Shown: positions 51,128-58,825, numbered from the stretch's first letter. The stretch is DNA of 64,000 nucleotides from Candidatus Krumholzibacteriota bacterium (GCA_016931295.1 JAFGEZ010000019.1:22456-86455); one strand, 5' to 3'. Numbers and translations are program-made. Notes: generated from the letters alone by a model not told the origin.

Positions 51128-51544
51128 TTGCAGATGTGCACTGAAACCACGGTATTCATGCAAAAAGCGATCTATTTCGTTTCCCGGATCATCGCCGCGC
51201 GCGGCATCATCGAACTGACCGACCGGTTTCTCCGCTTCCAGGTGTCCCCCCTGGACGCCTCCTTCGGGATGAAGGACATCACCGTGGACCTCTGCTCGAT
51301 CAGCGACCTCGTCATCGAGGGAGGGGACCTCAAGACGAAGGTCATCGTCTGCACGCCCGACCGGCGCCACGAGTTCGTCCTCGCCGGCGGCCAGGATCTC
51401 TACGACCATCTCCGCGCGAGCCAGAAGGATCCCCTCGGCGCCACAACCGGCACGCCGGCCCGCGACACGACCCGCGCCTGCGACTGCGGCAGGCGGATCG
51501 ACACCCTCTACGCCTACTGTCCCTGGTGCGGCCGCCGCGTGTAG
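51128..51544 (+). CDS. PH-like domain protein with C-terminal zinc ribbon
   Basis: The 138-residue protein starts at TTG 51128, seven bases after AGGAGG; ATG 51134 is the alternative. Residues about 10-90 form a small beta-rich domain (IIELTDRFLRFQV, DITVDLCSISDLVIEGG, KVIVCTPDRRHEFVLAGG) resembling a bacterial PH/GRAM-like domain. The tail has CDCGRRIDTLYAYCPWCGRRV cited as four cysteines in two pairs near residues 116-136, a zinc ribbon. There is no membrane helix. It may bind a lipid or protein. The likely sigma-54 promoter upstream sets it apart from its neighbours. PH assignment is by pattern only. Confidence 0.6.
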   Translation: MQMCTETTVFMQKAIYFVSRIIAARGIIELTDRFLRFQVSPLDASFGMKDITVDLCSISDLVIEGGDLKTKVIVCTPDRRHEFVLAGGQDLYDHLRASQKDPLGATTGTPARDTTRACDCGRRIDTLYAYCPWCGRRV

Positions 51545-51568
51545 GCCGCTCCCCGGGCCATTTTTCGG

Positions 51569-51597
51569 TTGTGGACCCCCAAATCATGTGTTAACTT
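51569..51597 (+). promoter_or_regulatory. Possible promoter of the lipoprotein gene
   Basis: TTGTGG (51569-51574) and TAACTT (51592-51597) are 17 bases apart in the gap between the zinc-ribbon gene and the lipoprotein gene. Both hexamers are weak, but the spacing and the T-A-x3-T form of the -10 agree with the other promoters in the window. Confidence 0.3.
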
Positions 51598-51659
51598 TCG
51601 GTCGGAATTATCCGATCCCGCAGTCGCGTAACCGCATATGTCCCATGGAGGAGGTCCAG

Positions 51660-52010
51660 ATGAAACGGATCGGTGTCATCACGGCGCTTCTCGCGCTGTC
51701 CCTCGCGATCGCGGGTGGATGCGACGATGAAACGGCAGGCGTCGATCAGACCGGCATCAATCTGAGATTCGCGAACTGCCTCCCTCTCGGTATCTGGGTG
51801 TTCGTCGACGACGAGTACCAGAGCTTCGCATCGACGGAGGAGCCGCAATTCATCTCCGTCACGGCCGGCTCCCACACGCTGTGGGCGCGCAGCAACGCCC
51901 AGCTCGGCGACGAGTTCTACAGCTGGGACATCGAGTTCTCCGTGAGCGACGGCCAGATCACGGAATTGACCCTCGATTGCACCGACGCGCTCGACTCGGG
52001 CGGCGAGTAG
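51660..52010 (+). CDS. Small secreted lipoprotein
   Basis: The 116-residue protein starts at ATG 51660 after GGAGG. Residues 1-20 form a signal peptide ending in a lipobox-like sequence, LAIAGGC, with Cys21 as the lipidation site. The mature part is a small beta-rich domain with FANCLPLGIWVFVDDEYQSF and ISVTAGSHTLWARSN, reminiscent of PEGA-like surface domains that occur in FCB lipoproteins. It has one further cysteine pair (FANC, LDC). It stands between the zinc-ribbon and MglA-like genes, followed by a good terminator, so it is probably transcribed alone. Confidence 0.72.
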   Translation: MKRIGVITALLALSLAIAGGCDDETAGVDQTGINLRFANCLPLGIWVFVDDEYQSFASTEEPQFISVTAGSHTLWARSNAQLGDEFYSWDIEFSVSDGQITELTLDCTDALDSGGE

Positions 52011-52035
52011 CGCCGCGACGAGGACATTGCAAAAC

Positions 52036-52071
52036 GACAGCCCTCTCCAATCCGCGGACGAGGGCTGTTTC
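52036..52071 (+). terminator. Intrinsic-type terminator after the lipoprotein gene
   Basis: ACAGCCCTC (52037-52045) pairs with GAGGGCTGT (52060-52068) in a nine-pair stem with a 14-base loop, preceded by AAAAC and followed by TT. The T-tract is short but the stem is strong. With the sequence to 52316 this is the only gap longer than 300 bases; it holds this hairpin, a sigma-54-type promoter and no gene. Confidence 0.55.
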
Positions 52072-52143
52072 GCGTCCGGCGACCCCGCAGCTCCCAACTC
52101 CTTCTCGCGTAAAGAGATAAAATGACCGCGGCCCACCGGGCCG

Positions 52144-52158
52144 TGGCACGCTCCTTGC
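52144..52158 (+). promoter_or_regulatory. Sigma-54-type promoter of the MglA-like gene
   Basis: TGGCACG (52144-52150), four bases and TTGC (52155-52158) match the sigma-54 consensus TGGCACG-N4-TTGC in every specified position, with GG and GC ten bases apart. Transcription would start near 52170, giving a leader of roughly 145 bases to ATG 52317. No enhancer-binding regulator gene is found in the window. Confidence 0.65.
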
Positions 52159-52316
52159 GGAACGTACTCTCCGGCCGGGGTGGGCGCTTCCCGGATCGGA
52201 CAGCGGTGCCCGGCACCCAGAGGTTGAATACGCCTGCTCCGGATTCTGCTTCCTTCGTCTGTGCATCGAGAGAGCGGGAGGGAAGCCCACGCCCGGCCGA
52301 TGGAAGGAGATCGAGG

Positions 52317-53420
52317 ATGGCTGTCTACAACTACGGCGACGAGGAGATCAACGTCAAGGTCGTCTACTACGGGCCCGGTCTCGGCGGGAAGACGACGAAC
52401 CTCGAGCAGATCCATGCCCGGCTTCCCCGCGAGAACAAGGGGAAGATGGTGTCGATGAAGACCCGCACCGACCGGACGCTCTTCTTCGATTTTCTTCCGA
52501 TCGAGGTCGGAGGCATCAACGGGTACACCGTCAGGTTCCTCCTCTACACGGTGCCGGGGCAGGTCTACTACAACGCCACGCGCAAGCTCGTGCTCAAGGG
52601 GGTCGACGCCCTCGTCTTCGTCGCCGATTCCTCGGCCGACCGGATGCAGGACAACAAGGAGAGTCTCCAGAACCTCGAGGACAACCTCAACGAGCTCGGA
52701 CTGACGCTGCGCGAGATCCCCTGGATCATCCAGTTCAACAAGCGCGATCTGCCCGACGCCCTCCCGCGGGAGGTCATGGAGAAGGAGCTCAACATCTTGC
52801 AGGTCCCCGCCTTCGAGGCGACGGCCGTCGACGGCCGCGGCGTCTACGAGACGTTCGAGGGGATCGCCGGACTGGTGCTGAGGAACATGAAGAAGGATCT
52901 CGGAGGCGCCCTTCACGAACCGCCGCGCGAGACGCACGACGGGCATCGGATCGACGTGGAGATCGTGGCGAAGGGCCGCCCGCGCGCCGGGGTTTCGGAG
53001 ACGGACGAAGGCGAGTCTTTGATAGACGCAGAGAAGAGAGAAGAGGAGCACGAGTCCGTCTCCGAATTCGTCGACAGCGTCCTCCAGGAGGAGGGTGGCG
53101 AAGACAGCATCGATCTCGGCGCGACGCGCGGGGGATACGAGGATTACGGCCATGTCGTCGAACTGGCCGACGACGCCGCGAGTTCCCCCGCCGCCGGGGA
53201 ACCGCCGCAGAACGGGGAGATCATCTCCGATCCGCTCGAGCACTTCAGCGACGAGGCGGCGCCCGTCGAGGAGGCCGCGATCCCGGAGCCCGCGCCCCGG
53301 CCCGCTGCCGCGCCCGTGCGGACCATCAGGGTGCCCGTGACGATCTCGGGAGACGAGGTGGGATCGTCCGTGCCGATCGAGATCGTTCTCGAGGTGCGCA
53401 TCGCCGAGCCGACGACCTGA
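52317..53420 (+). CDS. MglA-like small Ras-type GTPase with long acidic C-terminal extension
   Basis: The 367-residue protein starts with a complete MglA GTPase: Walker A GPGLGGKT at residues 19-26, TDRTLFFDFLP (51-61), the G3 motif TVPGQ at 78-82 and NKRD at 141-144. MglA is the polarity GTPase of gliding and twitching bacteria such as Myxococcus, which has about 195 residues. After about residue 200 this one adds an acidic, probably disordered linker and a basic-to-neutral end segment (RIRVPVTISGDEVGSSVPIEI-like) that may be a short beta domain. Start ATG 52317 follows AGGAGA. No MglB roadblock gene is next to it. Confidence 0.85.
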   Translation: MAVYNYGDEEINVKVVYYGPGLGGKTTNLEQIHARLPRENKGKMVSMKTRTDRTLFFDFLPIEVGGINGYTVRFLLYTVPGQVYYNATRKLVLKGVDALVFVADSSADRMQDNKESLQNLEDNLNELGLTLREIPWIIQFNKRDLPDALPREVMEKELNILQVPAFEATAVDGRGVYETFEGIAGLVLRNMKKDLGGALHEPPRETHDGHRIDVEIVAKGRPRAGVSETDEGESLIDAEKREEEHESVSEFVDSVLQEEGGEDSIDLGATRGGYEDYGHVVELADDAASSPAAGEPPQNGEIISDPLEHFSDEAAPVEEAAIPEPAPRPAAAPVRTIRVPVTISGDEVGSSVPIEIVLEVRIAEPTT

Positions 53421-53428
53421 AATAGAAC

Positions 53429-53455
53429 TTGACCGATCGAAAGCGACGGTAGAAT
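53429..53455 (+). promoter_or_regulatory. Possible promoter of the response regulator
   Basis: TTGACC (53429-53434) and TAGAAT (53450-53455) are good hexamers, five of six matches each, but are separated by 15 bases rather than 17. A hairpin with a T-run follows at once, which would terminate or attenuate such a transcript. Confidence 0.35.
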
Positions 53456-53462
53456 ACTATGA

Positions 53463-53493
53463 CCGGGATTCGCCCACGGATCGCGGTTTTTTT
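53463..53493 (+). terminator. Possible terminator or attenuator between GTPase and response regulator
   Basis: CCGGGAT (53463-53469) can pair with ATCGCGG (53480-53486) with one internal mismatch, and is followed by seven T (53487-53493). It lies 16 bases before the response regulator ATG. Confidence 0.4.
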
Positions 53494-53508
53494 CGTGAAG
53501 GGAAGGGC

Positions 53509-53859
53509 ATGGTCAAGATCCTGATCGTCGACGACGAGATCAACGTCAGGAAGCTCTACAGCGAGGAACTTCAGGGCGAGGGGTACGAGACGGTCACCGC
53601 GGCGGACATCGCCGGGGCGATCGACGCGGTCGAGACGGCACGGCCCGATCTCATCGTGCTCGATATCAAGCTGAAGGAAGAGAGCGGGATCGACGCGCTC
53701 AGGGAGATCGTCCAGCGGCACAAGAACATCCCGGTCATCATCAACTCCGCCTACTCGGTCTACAAGGACGATTTCCAGACGTGGGCGGCGGACGCGTACA
53801 TCGTCAAGTCGAGCGATCTCGACCCGCTCAAGCGGAAGATCAGGGAGCTGCTCGGATGA
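53509..53859 (+). CDS. Single-domain response regulator (CheY-like)
   Basis: The 116-residue protein is a receiver domain alone. The acidic pair Asp8-Asp9, the phosphoacceptor Asp52 (LIVLDIKL), Ser80 and Lys100 are all in place. No output domain follows, so it should signal by protein contact, perhaps with the MglA-like GTPase or the TPR protein nearby; the histidine kinase is not in the window. GAAGGGAAGGG precedes the ATG. Its stop overlaps the next ATG. Confidence 0.9.
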   Translation: MVKILIVDDEINVRKLYSEELQGEGYETVTAADIAGAIDAVETARPDLIVLDIKLKEESGIDALREIVQRHKNIPVIINSAYSVYKDDFQTWAADAYIVKSSDLDPLKRKIRELLG

Positions 53860-54296
53860 CGCGGCCGGCATGGAGACGGATCGCGGCCGCGGCCGCTTTT
53901 CTTTTCCTGGCGGCGACGGCCGCGGCGACGGACGTCCGGCCGCCGGTGCCGAGCGTCTTCAGCGACTACATCGACCGGGCGGCATCCCCGCAGCAGTTCC
54001 TCGCCATCCCCGGGCTGAGCTTCCACCAGTCGGTCGGGTTCTCGTACTTCTCCTCGGACGACCGGGGCTCCGCGGGGACGGGTTTCTACATGGGACATTT
54101 CGACCTGCGTCTCCGCGACGATCTCTTCCTCCGCTGGGACGTCGGCGTCTCCTCCGTGATGACCGGTCCCGAGGGGGGACAGAACCCCGATTTCATCATC
54201 CCGAACGTCGATCTCACCTATCGCCCGAGCGACCGCCTGATGATGCAACTCCAGTTCCGCCAGTACCGCTCCTTCCGCACCGGCCTCCTGCGCTGA
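53856..54296 (+). CDS. Small exported envelope protein, beta-strand rich
   Basis: The 146-residue protein has a signal peptide (residues about 8-25, AAAAAFLFLAATAAA) and then alternating amphipathic segments such as FYMGHFDLRLRDDLFLRWD and DLTYRPSDRLMMQLQFRQY, which look like outer-membrane beta-hairpins. At about 120 mature residues it is too short for a full porin, so it may be a fragment of a larger barrel or a small membrane protein. It overlaps the response regulator by four bases. I do not recognise a family. Confidence 0.62.
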   Translation: MTRPAWRRIAAAAAFLFLAATAAATDVRPPVPSVFSDYIDRAASPQQFLAIPGLSFHQSVGFSYFSSDDRGSAGTGFYMGHFDLRLRDDLFLRWDVGVSSVMTGPEGGQNPDFIIPNVDLTYRPSDRLMMQLQFRQYRSFRTGLLR

Positions 54297-54358
54297 CCTC
54301 AGCCACGGATTATTCCAACTGTTTTTTCGACAGAGGGATAGCCTCTTCATTTCAGGCC

Positions 54359-54388
54359 TTGACAGGAACGTGCCGACCGGTCTAGGTT
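54359..54388 (+). promoter_or_regulatory. Promoter of the TPR-Wzi-like operon
   Basis: A perfect TTGACA (54359-54364) and TAGGTT (54383-54388) are separated by 18 bases. A weak hairpin AGAGG/CCTCT (54332-54346) upstream may end the response regulator transcript. The leader to TTG 54439 is about 45 bases. Confidence 0.5.
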
Positions 54389-54438
54389 CTGGAGCGGGAA
54401 CGGTGCATCGACAGGGTATCCTCGCAGGGGGTCGTGAT

Positions 54439-55593
54439 TTGACGATTCGGTGGGAACGGTTGTTCGAGCTCGCGCGCGGCGAGCGCTCCGAGGAGGGACG
54501 GGAGATCGTCAGGCTCGGCCGGAAGGTCGGGGAGGGGACGGCGCGGCCGGAGGAGGCGATCGAGCTCGCGCGGCATCTCGTCCGCCGAAACGACGCGCGG
54601 CGCGCCGAGGAGGTGCTCGCCGGCGTTCTCCGCGACGACGCGGCGTGCACGGAGGACGTGTGCGACGCGTGCGAGCTTCTCGAGCGCATCGGGTCGTGGG
54701 ACCGCGCATTCGCGGGCTACGATCGTCTCCGCGGGCACGAGGGGACGGGGGCGTTGCCCGTCTACCGCATGGGCCGCCTCCTCGAGAAGCAGGGGCGTCT
54801 CGACGAGGCGATCGCCACGCACGGCGAGGCGATCGAGATCGAGCCCGACAATCCCGAATGCTACTACCGCCTCGGCGTCGCCTACACGAAGAGCCACCGC
54901 TACGACGAGGCGGAGCGTCTCTACCGGCAGGCGATCGCCATCGATCCGACGCACGCGAAATCCTACACGAACCTCGGATACATCCTCGACCTGGGCGGCC
55001 GGCGAAACGCCGCGCTGCAGCAGTTCAGGAAGGCGGTCCAGCACAATCCGCGGAGCGCGGAGGCGCATTTCAATCTCGGGGCCCTCTACGGTGAGGAGGG
55101 GAACCGCGAACAGGCGATCAAGGAGTTCCGCATCGGGATCGAGATCGACCCGGGGTGCGTCGAGGGTCATTACAACCTCGGCGTCGCCCTCATCAACGAG
55201 GGCCGGTACGACGACGCCGAGGAGGAATTCCGCAAGATACTCAGGCTCGAGGGCGACAACGTCAACGCCTTCTTCTACCTCGGCTATCTCTCGTACCGGC
55301 GCGGCGTCTACGCCCGCGCGCTGAAGTACCTGAAACAGGCGGTGTGCCTCAACCCGGGGAACGCGACGATCCTCTACTACATCGGCGAGTGCTACAACCG
55401 GATGGAACAGCCGCGGAAGGCCCTCGACTACTACAAGAAGGTCACCGAGATCAACCCGGGCGACACGCGCGTCTACTTCAGCCTCGGCATCTCGTACGAA
55501 AAGCAGGACGACAAGCGGAAGGCGCGGGAGTGCTATCGGATGGCGGCCGATTCCCGGTGCGACGGTCCCGGGAGACTGCAGCCCACCGAATGA
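54439..55593 (+). CDS. TPR-repeat protein
   Basis: The 384-residue protein starts at TTG 54439, seven bases after AGGGGG; the frame is open 23 codons earlier but that overlaps the promoter. It has no signal peptide. After a helical N terminus, about eight TPR units run from residue 110 to the end, for example CYYRLGVAYTKSHRYDEAE, SYTNLGYILDLGGRRNAA and HFNLGALYGEEGNREQA, with the usual P at the end of each unit (EIEPDNPE, AIDPTHAK). It should be a cytoplasmic scaffold or adaptor. Its stop overlaps the Wzi-like gene. Confidence 0.8.
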   Translation: MTIRWERLFELARGERSEEGREIVRLGRKVGEGTARPEEAIELARHLVRRNDARRAEEVLAGVLRDDAACTEDVCDACELLERIGSWDRAFAGYDRLRGHEGTGALPVYRMGRLLEKQGRLDEAIATHGEAIEIEPDNPECYYRLGVAYTKSHRYDEAERLYRQAIAIDPTHAKSYTNLGYILDLGGRRNAALQQFRKAVQHNPRSAEAHFNLGALYGEEGNREQAIKEFRIGIEIDPGCVEGHYNLGVALINEGRYDDAEEEFRKILRLEGDNVNAFFYLGYLSYRRGVYARALKYLKQAVCLNPGNATILYYIGECYNRMEQPRKALDYYKKVTEINPGDTRVYFSLGISYEKQDDKRKARECYRMAADSRCDGPGRLQPTE

Positions 55594-57170
55594 AGGCGGT
55601 CGTGACGATGAGGGACGGTACCGTGCGACCCGCAGGACCGGCGGGGATCATCCTCGCCGGGTTTTTTCTGTGCGTCGCGGCCGTTCCCTGCGCCGCCTCC
55701 GACGAGACGATCCCCGTCGATTCCTGGGTCTACCCGGCGCTCGGCACCTTCGAGCTCATCGGGCTCGCGAGCCTCGAGACAACCCGGCCGCTGACGCGGC
55801 TCCAGATCATGCGCCACGTCGAGGAGATCGGGCGGCGCGTCGAGGAGGAGGGGATCGACCTGACGCCGCGCCAGGCCTTTCTCTACGGCCGGCTCTTCCA
55901 CGAATTCAACGGGGCCGCGCTCGGCCGCCCCTCCCTCCGCGAAGACACCGCCCCGCTCGTTCTGGTGGAGGACCGGGATTTCGCGGCGATCGATCTCGCC
56001 GCGGGCGGCGGCCTGCGCAAGAGCGTCGACGACGACCGGGGGCAGGCGGACGGGACGATCCTCCCGTCGGTCCTTCTCTCGCTCGGAGGAAACGGCGCGG
56101 TGACGATCGAGACGGCCTACCGCGTCCGGATCCGCCCGGAGCGCGCGCTGGCGCGGGGCGCGGAGGCGTCCGATCCCCGCGAGAGGAGTTGGCGCGGCGT
56201 GACGGCCTCCCTCGATCGCGGCTCCGTCTCGTGGACGGGGAGACGCTGGCGGCTGAGCGTCGGCCGCGATCACGTCCACTGGGGCGGCGGGGAGGAGGGG
56301 CTCCTCCTCTCGATGACGGCGGGATCGCTCGACCGCGTGCTGGCCGAGGCGACGCTCGGGCGCTTCACGCTCGTCGCCGTCCACGCCCTGCTCGACGGCG
56401 TCCGGCCGAGGCGGCTCGCCGGGCACCGGCTCGTCGCGCGTCTCGGGCGTGCGCGTATCGGGATCGGGGAGACGGTCGTCTACACAGACCGATTGTTCGA
56501 CTACGCCTACCTGCTGCCCCTCGGCTCCTTCTACGCGAACCAGTACAACGAGAAGGAGGACGACAACATCCTCTGGGGCGTGGATCTCTCGGTGCCGCTC
56601 GCGCGCGGGCTCTTCGCCCGCGGCGAGCTGCTCGTCGACGATTTCCAGTACGAAAGCGATCCCCCGGCGCCCGACCGGATCGCGTTCGACCTCTCGATCC
56701 AGGCGCACCTGCGGGCCGGACGGCGCGAGCTCGAACTCCTCGCCGGCTACACCTTCGTCGACATCTTCACGTACGCGCACAAGGATTCCCTCGCGACGCG
56801 CTATCTCGCCGGGTCCGGGCAACCGGGCGCCGACGCCTGCCTCGGGTCGCCGCTCGGTCCCGACAGCGACCGGTGGCGCCTGCGGATCGCCGCTCCCGTC
56901 TCCCGCCGGGCCGTTCTCTCGGTGGACGCGGCCGTCACGCGGCGCGGCGAGGGCGCCGACTTCAGGGAATGGGACCGCGCCGAGGATCCCGATCCCCCCT
57001 TCCCGAGCGGCCGAACGACAACCGAACGGATCGCCGCCGCCTCCTGTATCGTCGATCTCGGCGGCGGATCGAACGTTTCGGCGGGGTTCGGCTGGCGGTT
57101 CGTCGAGGCCCCGACCGGCGACGCCGACGACGGGTTCGGCTGGCTGGAGATCCTCCTGGACGTTCCATGA
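55590..57170 (+). CDS. Wzi-like capsule assembly outer-membrane barrel
   Basis: The 526-residue protein has a signal peptide (residues about 17-36, IILAGFFLCVAAVPCAAS). An N-terminal helical part (LTRLQIMRHVEEIGRR, RQAFLYGRLFHEF) is followed by a barrel region: SWTGRRWRLSVGRDHVHWG, LGRFTLVAVHALLDG, SFYANQYNEKEDDNILWG and ELLAGYTFVDIFTYAHKD, typical of the capsule assembly Wzi family. Wzi anchors capsule at the cell surface in Escherichia coli. It is coupled to a TPR protein and to the UbiA gene. Start ATG 55590 overlaps the TPR stop; ATG 55608 is possible too. Confidence 0.72.
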   Translation: MKAVVTMRDGTVRPAGPAGIILAGFFLCVAAVPCAASDETIPVDSWVYPALGTFELIGLASLETTRPLTRLQIMRHVEEIGRRVEEEGIDLTPRQAFLYGRLFHEFNGAALGRPSLREDTAPLVLVEDRDFAAIDLAAGGGLRKSVDDDRGQADGTILPSVLLSLGGNGAVTIETAYRVRIRPERALARGAEASDPRERSWRGVTASLDRGSVSWTGRRWRLSVGRDHVHWGGGEEGLLLSMTAGSLDRVLAEATLGRFTLVAVHALLDGVRPRRLAGHRLVARLGRARIGIGETVVYTDRLFDYAYLLPLGSFYANQYNEKEDDNILWGVDLSVPLARGLFARGELLVDDFQYESDPPAPDRIAFDLSIQAHLRAGRRELELLAGYTFVDIFTYAHKDSLATRYLAGSGQPGADACLGSPLGPDSDRWRLRIAAPVSRRAVLSVDAAVTRRGEGADFREWDRAEDPDPPFPSGRTTTERIAAASCIVDLGGGSNVSAGFGWRFVEAPTGDADDGFGWLEILLDVP

Positions 57171-57979
57171 GAAGACTGTACGGCTTCATCAGGATCATCC
57201 GGCCGCACAACGCGGCGGCCGCCGCCCTCTCGGCCGGCGCGGGACACGTTCTCGCCGGCGGGGGATGGCCGCCGGCCCTTCTGCTGTGGGCGACGGCCCT
57301 CGTCACGGCGGCGGGAAACGTCATCAACGATCTCCGCGACCGCGACATCGACGCGGTCAACAAGCCGGGGCGTCCCATTCCGTCCGGGACGGTCTCGACG
57401 CGGGCGGCGGGGATCCTCTACGCCGCTCTGCTCGTCGGCGCGGCGGCCGCGGCGGCCGCCTTGCCGGCATCTCTCGCCGCATGGATCCTCATCTGGGCCC
57501 TGCTCCTCCATCTCTACTCGGCGAGGCTCAAGCGGCTCTTCCTCGCCGGGAACCTGCTCGTCTCCGTCGTCTCGGCGTCCGGATTCCTGCTCGGCGCATT
57601 CGCCGCCGGTCGCATCGCGGCGGGGTGGGTGCCGGCCGCCTTCACCTTCGCGTTCGTTCTTGGACGGGAACTGGTCAAGGACTGCGAGGACGAGGCGGGC
57701 GACGCCGCCTGCGGCGCGCGTACCGTCCCGATCGTCTCGGGACGCCGGCGGGCGCTCGCCGCGGCGACGACGATCTTCGTTTTTCTCGCCCTGCTCTTTC
57801 CCCTTCCCGCGATCACCGGATTCTACGGGAGGGGGTACGCGGTCGTTGTCGCCGCCGGGCTCGAGCCGATCCTCGTCGCGTCGATCGCGCTCGCCTCGCG
57901 CGGGCGGCGTCTCGGTCTCGTCTCCCTGCTCCTCAAGGCGGGGATGTTCGTCGGGATCGTCGCTTTCCTCTCCGGTTGA
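57167..57979 (+). CDS. UbiA prenyltransferase, DGGGP synthase-like
   Basis: The 270-residue integral membrane prenyltransferase has about eight or nine helices and both Asp-rich motifs: N54-D55-x2-D58-x3-D62 followed by NKPGRPIPSG (65-74), and LVKDCEDEAGDAACGARTVP near 166-185. The wording NxPxRPIPSG and KDxEDxxGDxxxGAxTxP is that of digeranylgeranylglyceryl phosphate synthase (EC 2.5.1.42) in archaea and their bacterial relatives, rather than of MenA or UbiA. The reaction would attach a prenyl chain to prenylglycerol phosphate. No glycerol-1-phosphate genes are in the window. It overlaps the Wzi-like gene and precedes uppP. Confidence 0.85.
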   Translation: MRRLYGFIRIIRPHNAAAAALSAGAGHVLAGGGWPPALLLWATALVTAAGNVINDLRDRDIDAVNKPGRPIPSGTVSTRAAGILYAALLVGAAAAAAALPASLAAWILIWALLLHLYSARLKRLFLAGNLLVSVVSASGFLLGAFAAGRIAAGWVPAAFTFAFVLGRELVKDCEDEAGDAACGARTVPIVSGRRRALAAATTIFVFLALLFPLPAITGFYGRGYAVVVAAGLEPILVASIALASRGRRLGLVSLLLKAGMFVGIVAFLSG

Positions 57980-57991
57980 AAGGAGCGCTCC

Positions 57992-58798
57992 GTGCCGATA
58001 CCGCTGCCGACGGCGATCCTGCTCGCCCTGATACAGGGTCTCACCGAGTTCCTGCCGGTCTCCTCCTCCGGCCACCTCGTCCTCGCCGAGGCCCTGCTCG
58101 GTCTCCGCGGCGGGCAGGCGGGCGGCGTCCTTTTCGAGGTGGCGGTCCACGCCGGCACGCTCGGCGCGGTCATCGTCGTCTACCGGCGGAAGATCGGGGC
58201 GATCTGCTCGGGGCTCGCCGGGAAGGTGGAGGAGGCGCGGCGCGGCGCCATGGGCTACGTCGGCCTGATCGTGCTCGGAAGCGTGCCCGCCGGCCTGGTC
58301 GGCGTGTTCCTGCACGACCGCGTGACGGGGCTCTTCGACGAGCCGGCGGTCGCGGCGGCGCTCCTCGCCGCGACGGGGCTCTTCCTCCTTTTCTCGCGCA
58401 ACCGGCGGGGGAGCCGGCCGATCGGGCCGCGCGAGGCCGTTCTCATCGGCATCGCCCAGGCGGCGGCGATCCTTCCCGGCCTCTCGCGCAGCGGCCTGAC
58501 GATCACGACGGCCCTGCTGCTCGGCGCGGGGCACGCCGAGGCGGCGGAGTTCTCCTTTCTCCTCTCCGTGCCCGCGATCCTCGGCGCGCTGCTTCTCGAG
58601 ACGGCGGGGGGCGCCGGCCCTGCCGGGCCGGGCGCCCTGGCGACGCTCGCCATCGCCGCCGCGGCGGCCTTCCTTTCGGGCTGGGGCGCGCTGCGCCTGC
58701 TGATCGGCCTTCTCCGCCGCGACCGGATGCACCGCTTCGCGTGGTACCTTCTTCCCGCGTCGGCCGCCGCTCTCGCGTGGCTCGGCCTCGGCAACTGA
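57992..58798 (+). CDS. uppP: Undecaprenyl-diphosphatase
   Basis: The 268-residue protein has eight membrane helices and the UppP/BacA signatures LIQGLTEFLPVSSSGHLVL near residues 10-28 and LPGLSRSGLTITTALL near 162-177, the second carrying the P-G-x-S-R-S catalytic patch. It removes a phosphate from undecaprenyl pyrophosphate, recycling the carrier used by MraY and by the glycan cluster. GTG start after AAAGGAG, 12 bases from the UbiA stop. Confidence 0.96.
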   Translation: MPIPLPTAILLALIQGLTEFLPVSSSGHLVLAEALLGLRGGQAGGVLFEVAVHAGTLGAVIVVYRRKIGAICSGLAGKVEEARRGAMGYVGLIVLGSVPAGLVGVFLHDRVTGLFDEPAVAAALLAATGLFLLFSRNRRGSRPIGPREAVLIGIAQAAAILPGLSRSGLTITTALLLGAGHAEAAEFSFLLSVPAILGALLLETAGGAGPAGPGALATLAIAAAAAFLSGWGALRLLIGLLRRDRMHRFAWYLLPASAAALAWLGLGN

Positions 58799-58825
58799 CG
58801 GAAAAGGGCGGAGGGCGGGCCGCTG

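Noticed and set aside
52118-52123. TAAAAT as a -10 box for the MglA-like gene
   Set aside because: It matches five of six positions, but no -35 hexamer lies 16-18 bases upstream; the sigma-54-type element just downstream is far better.
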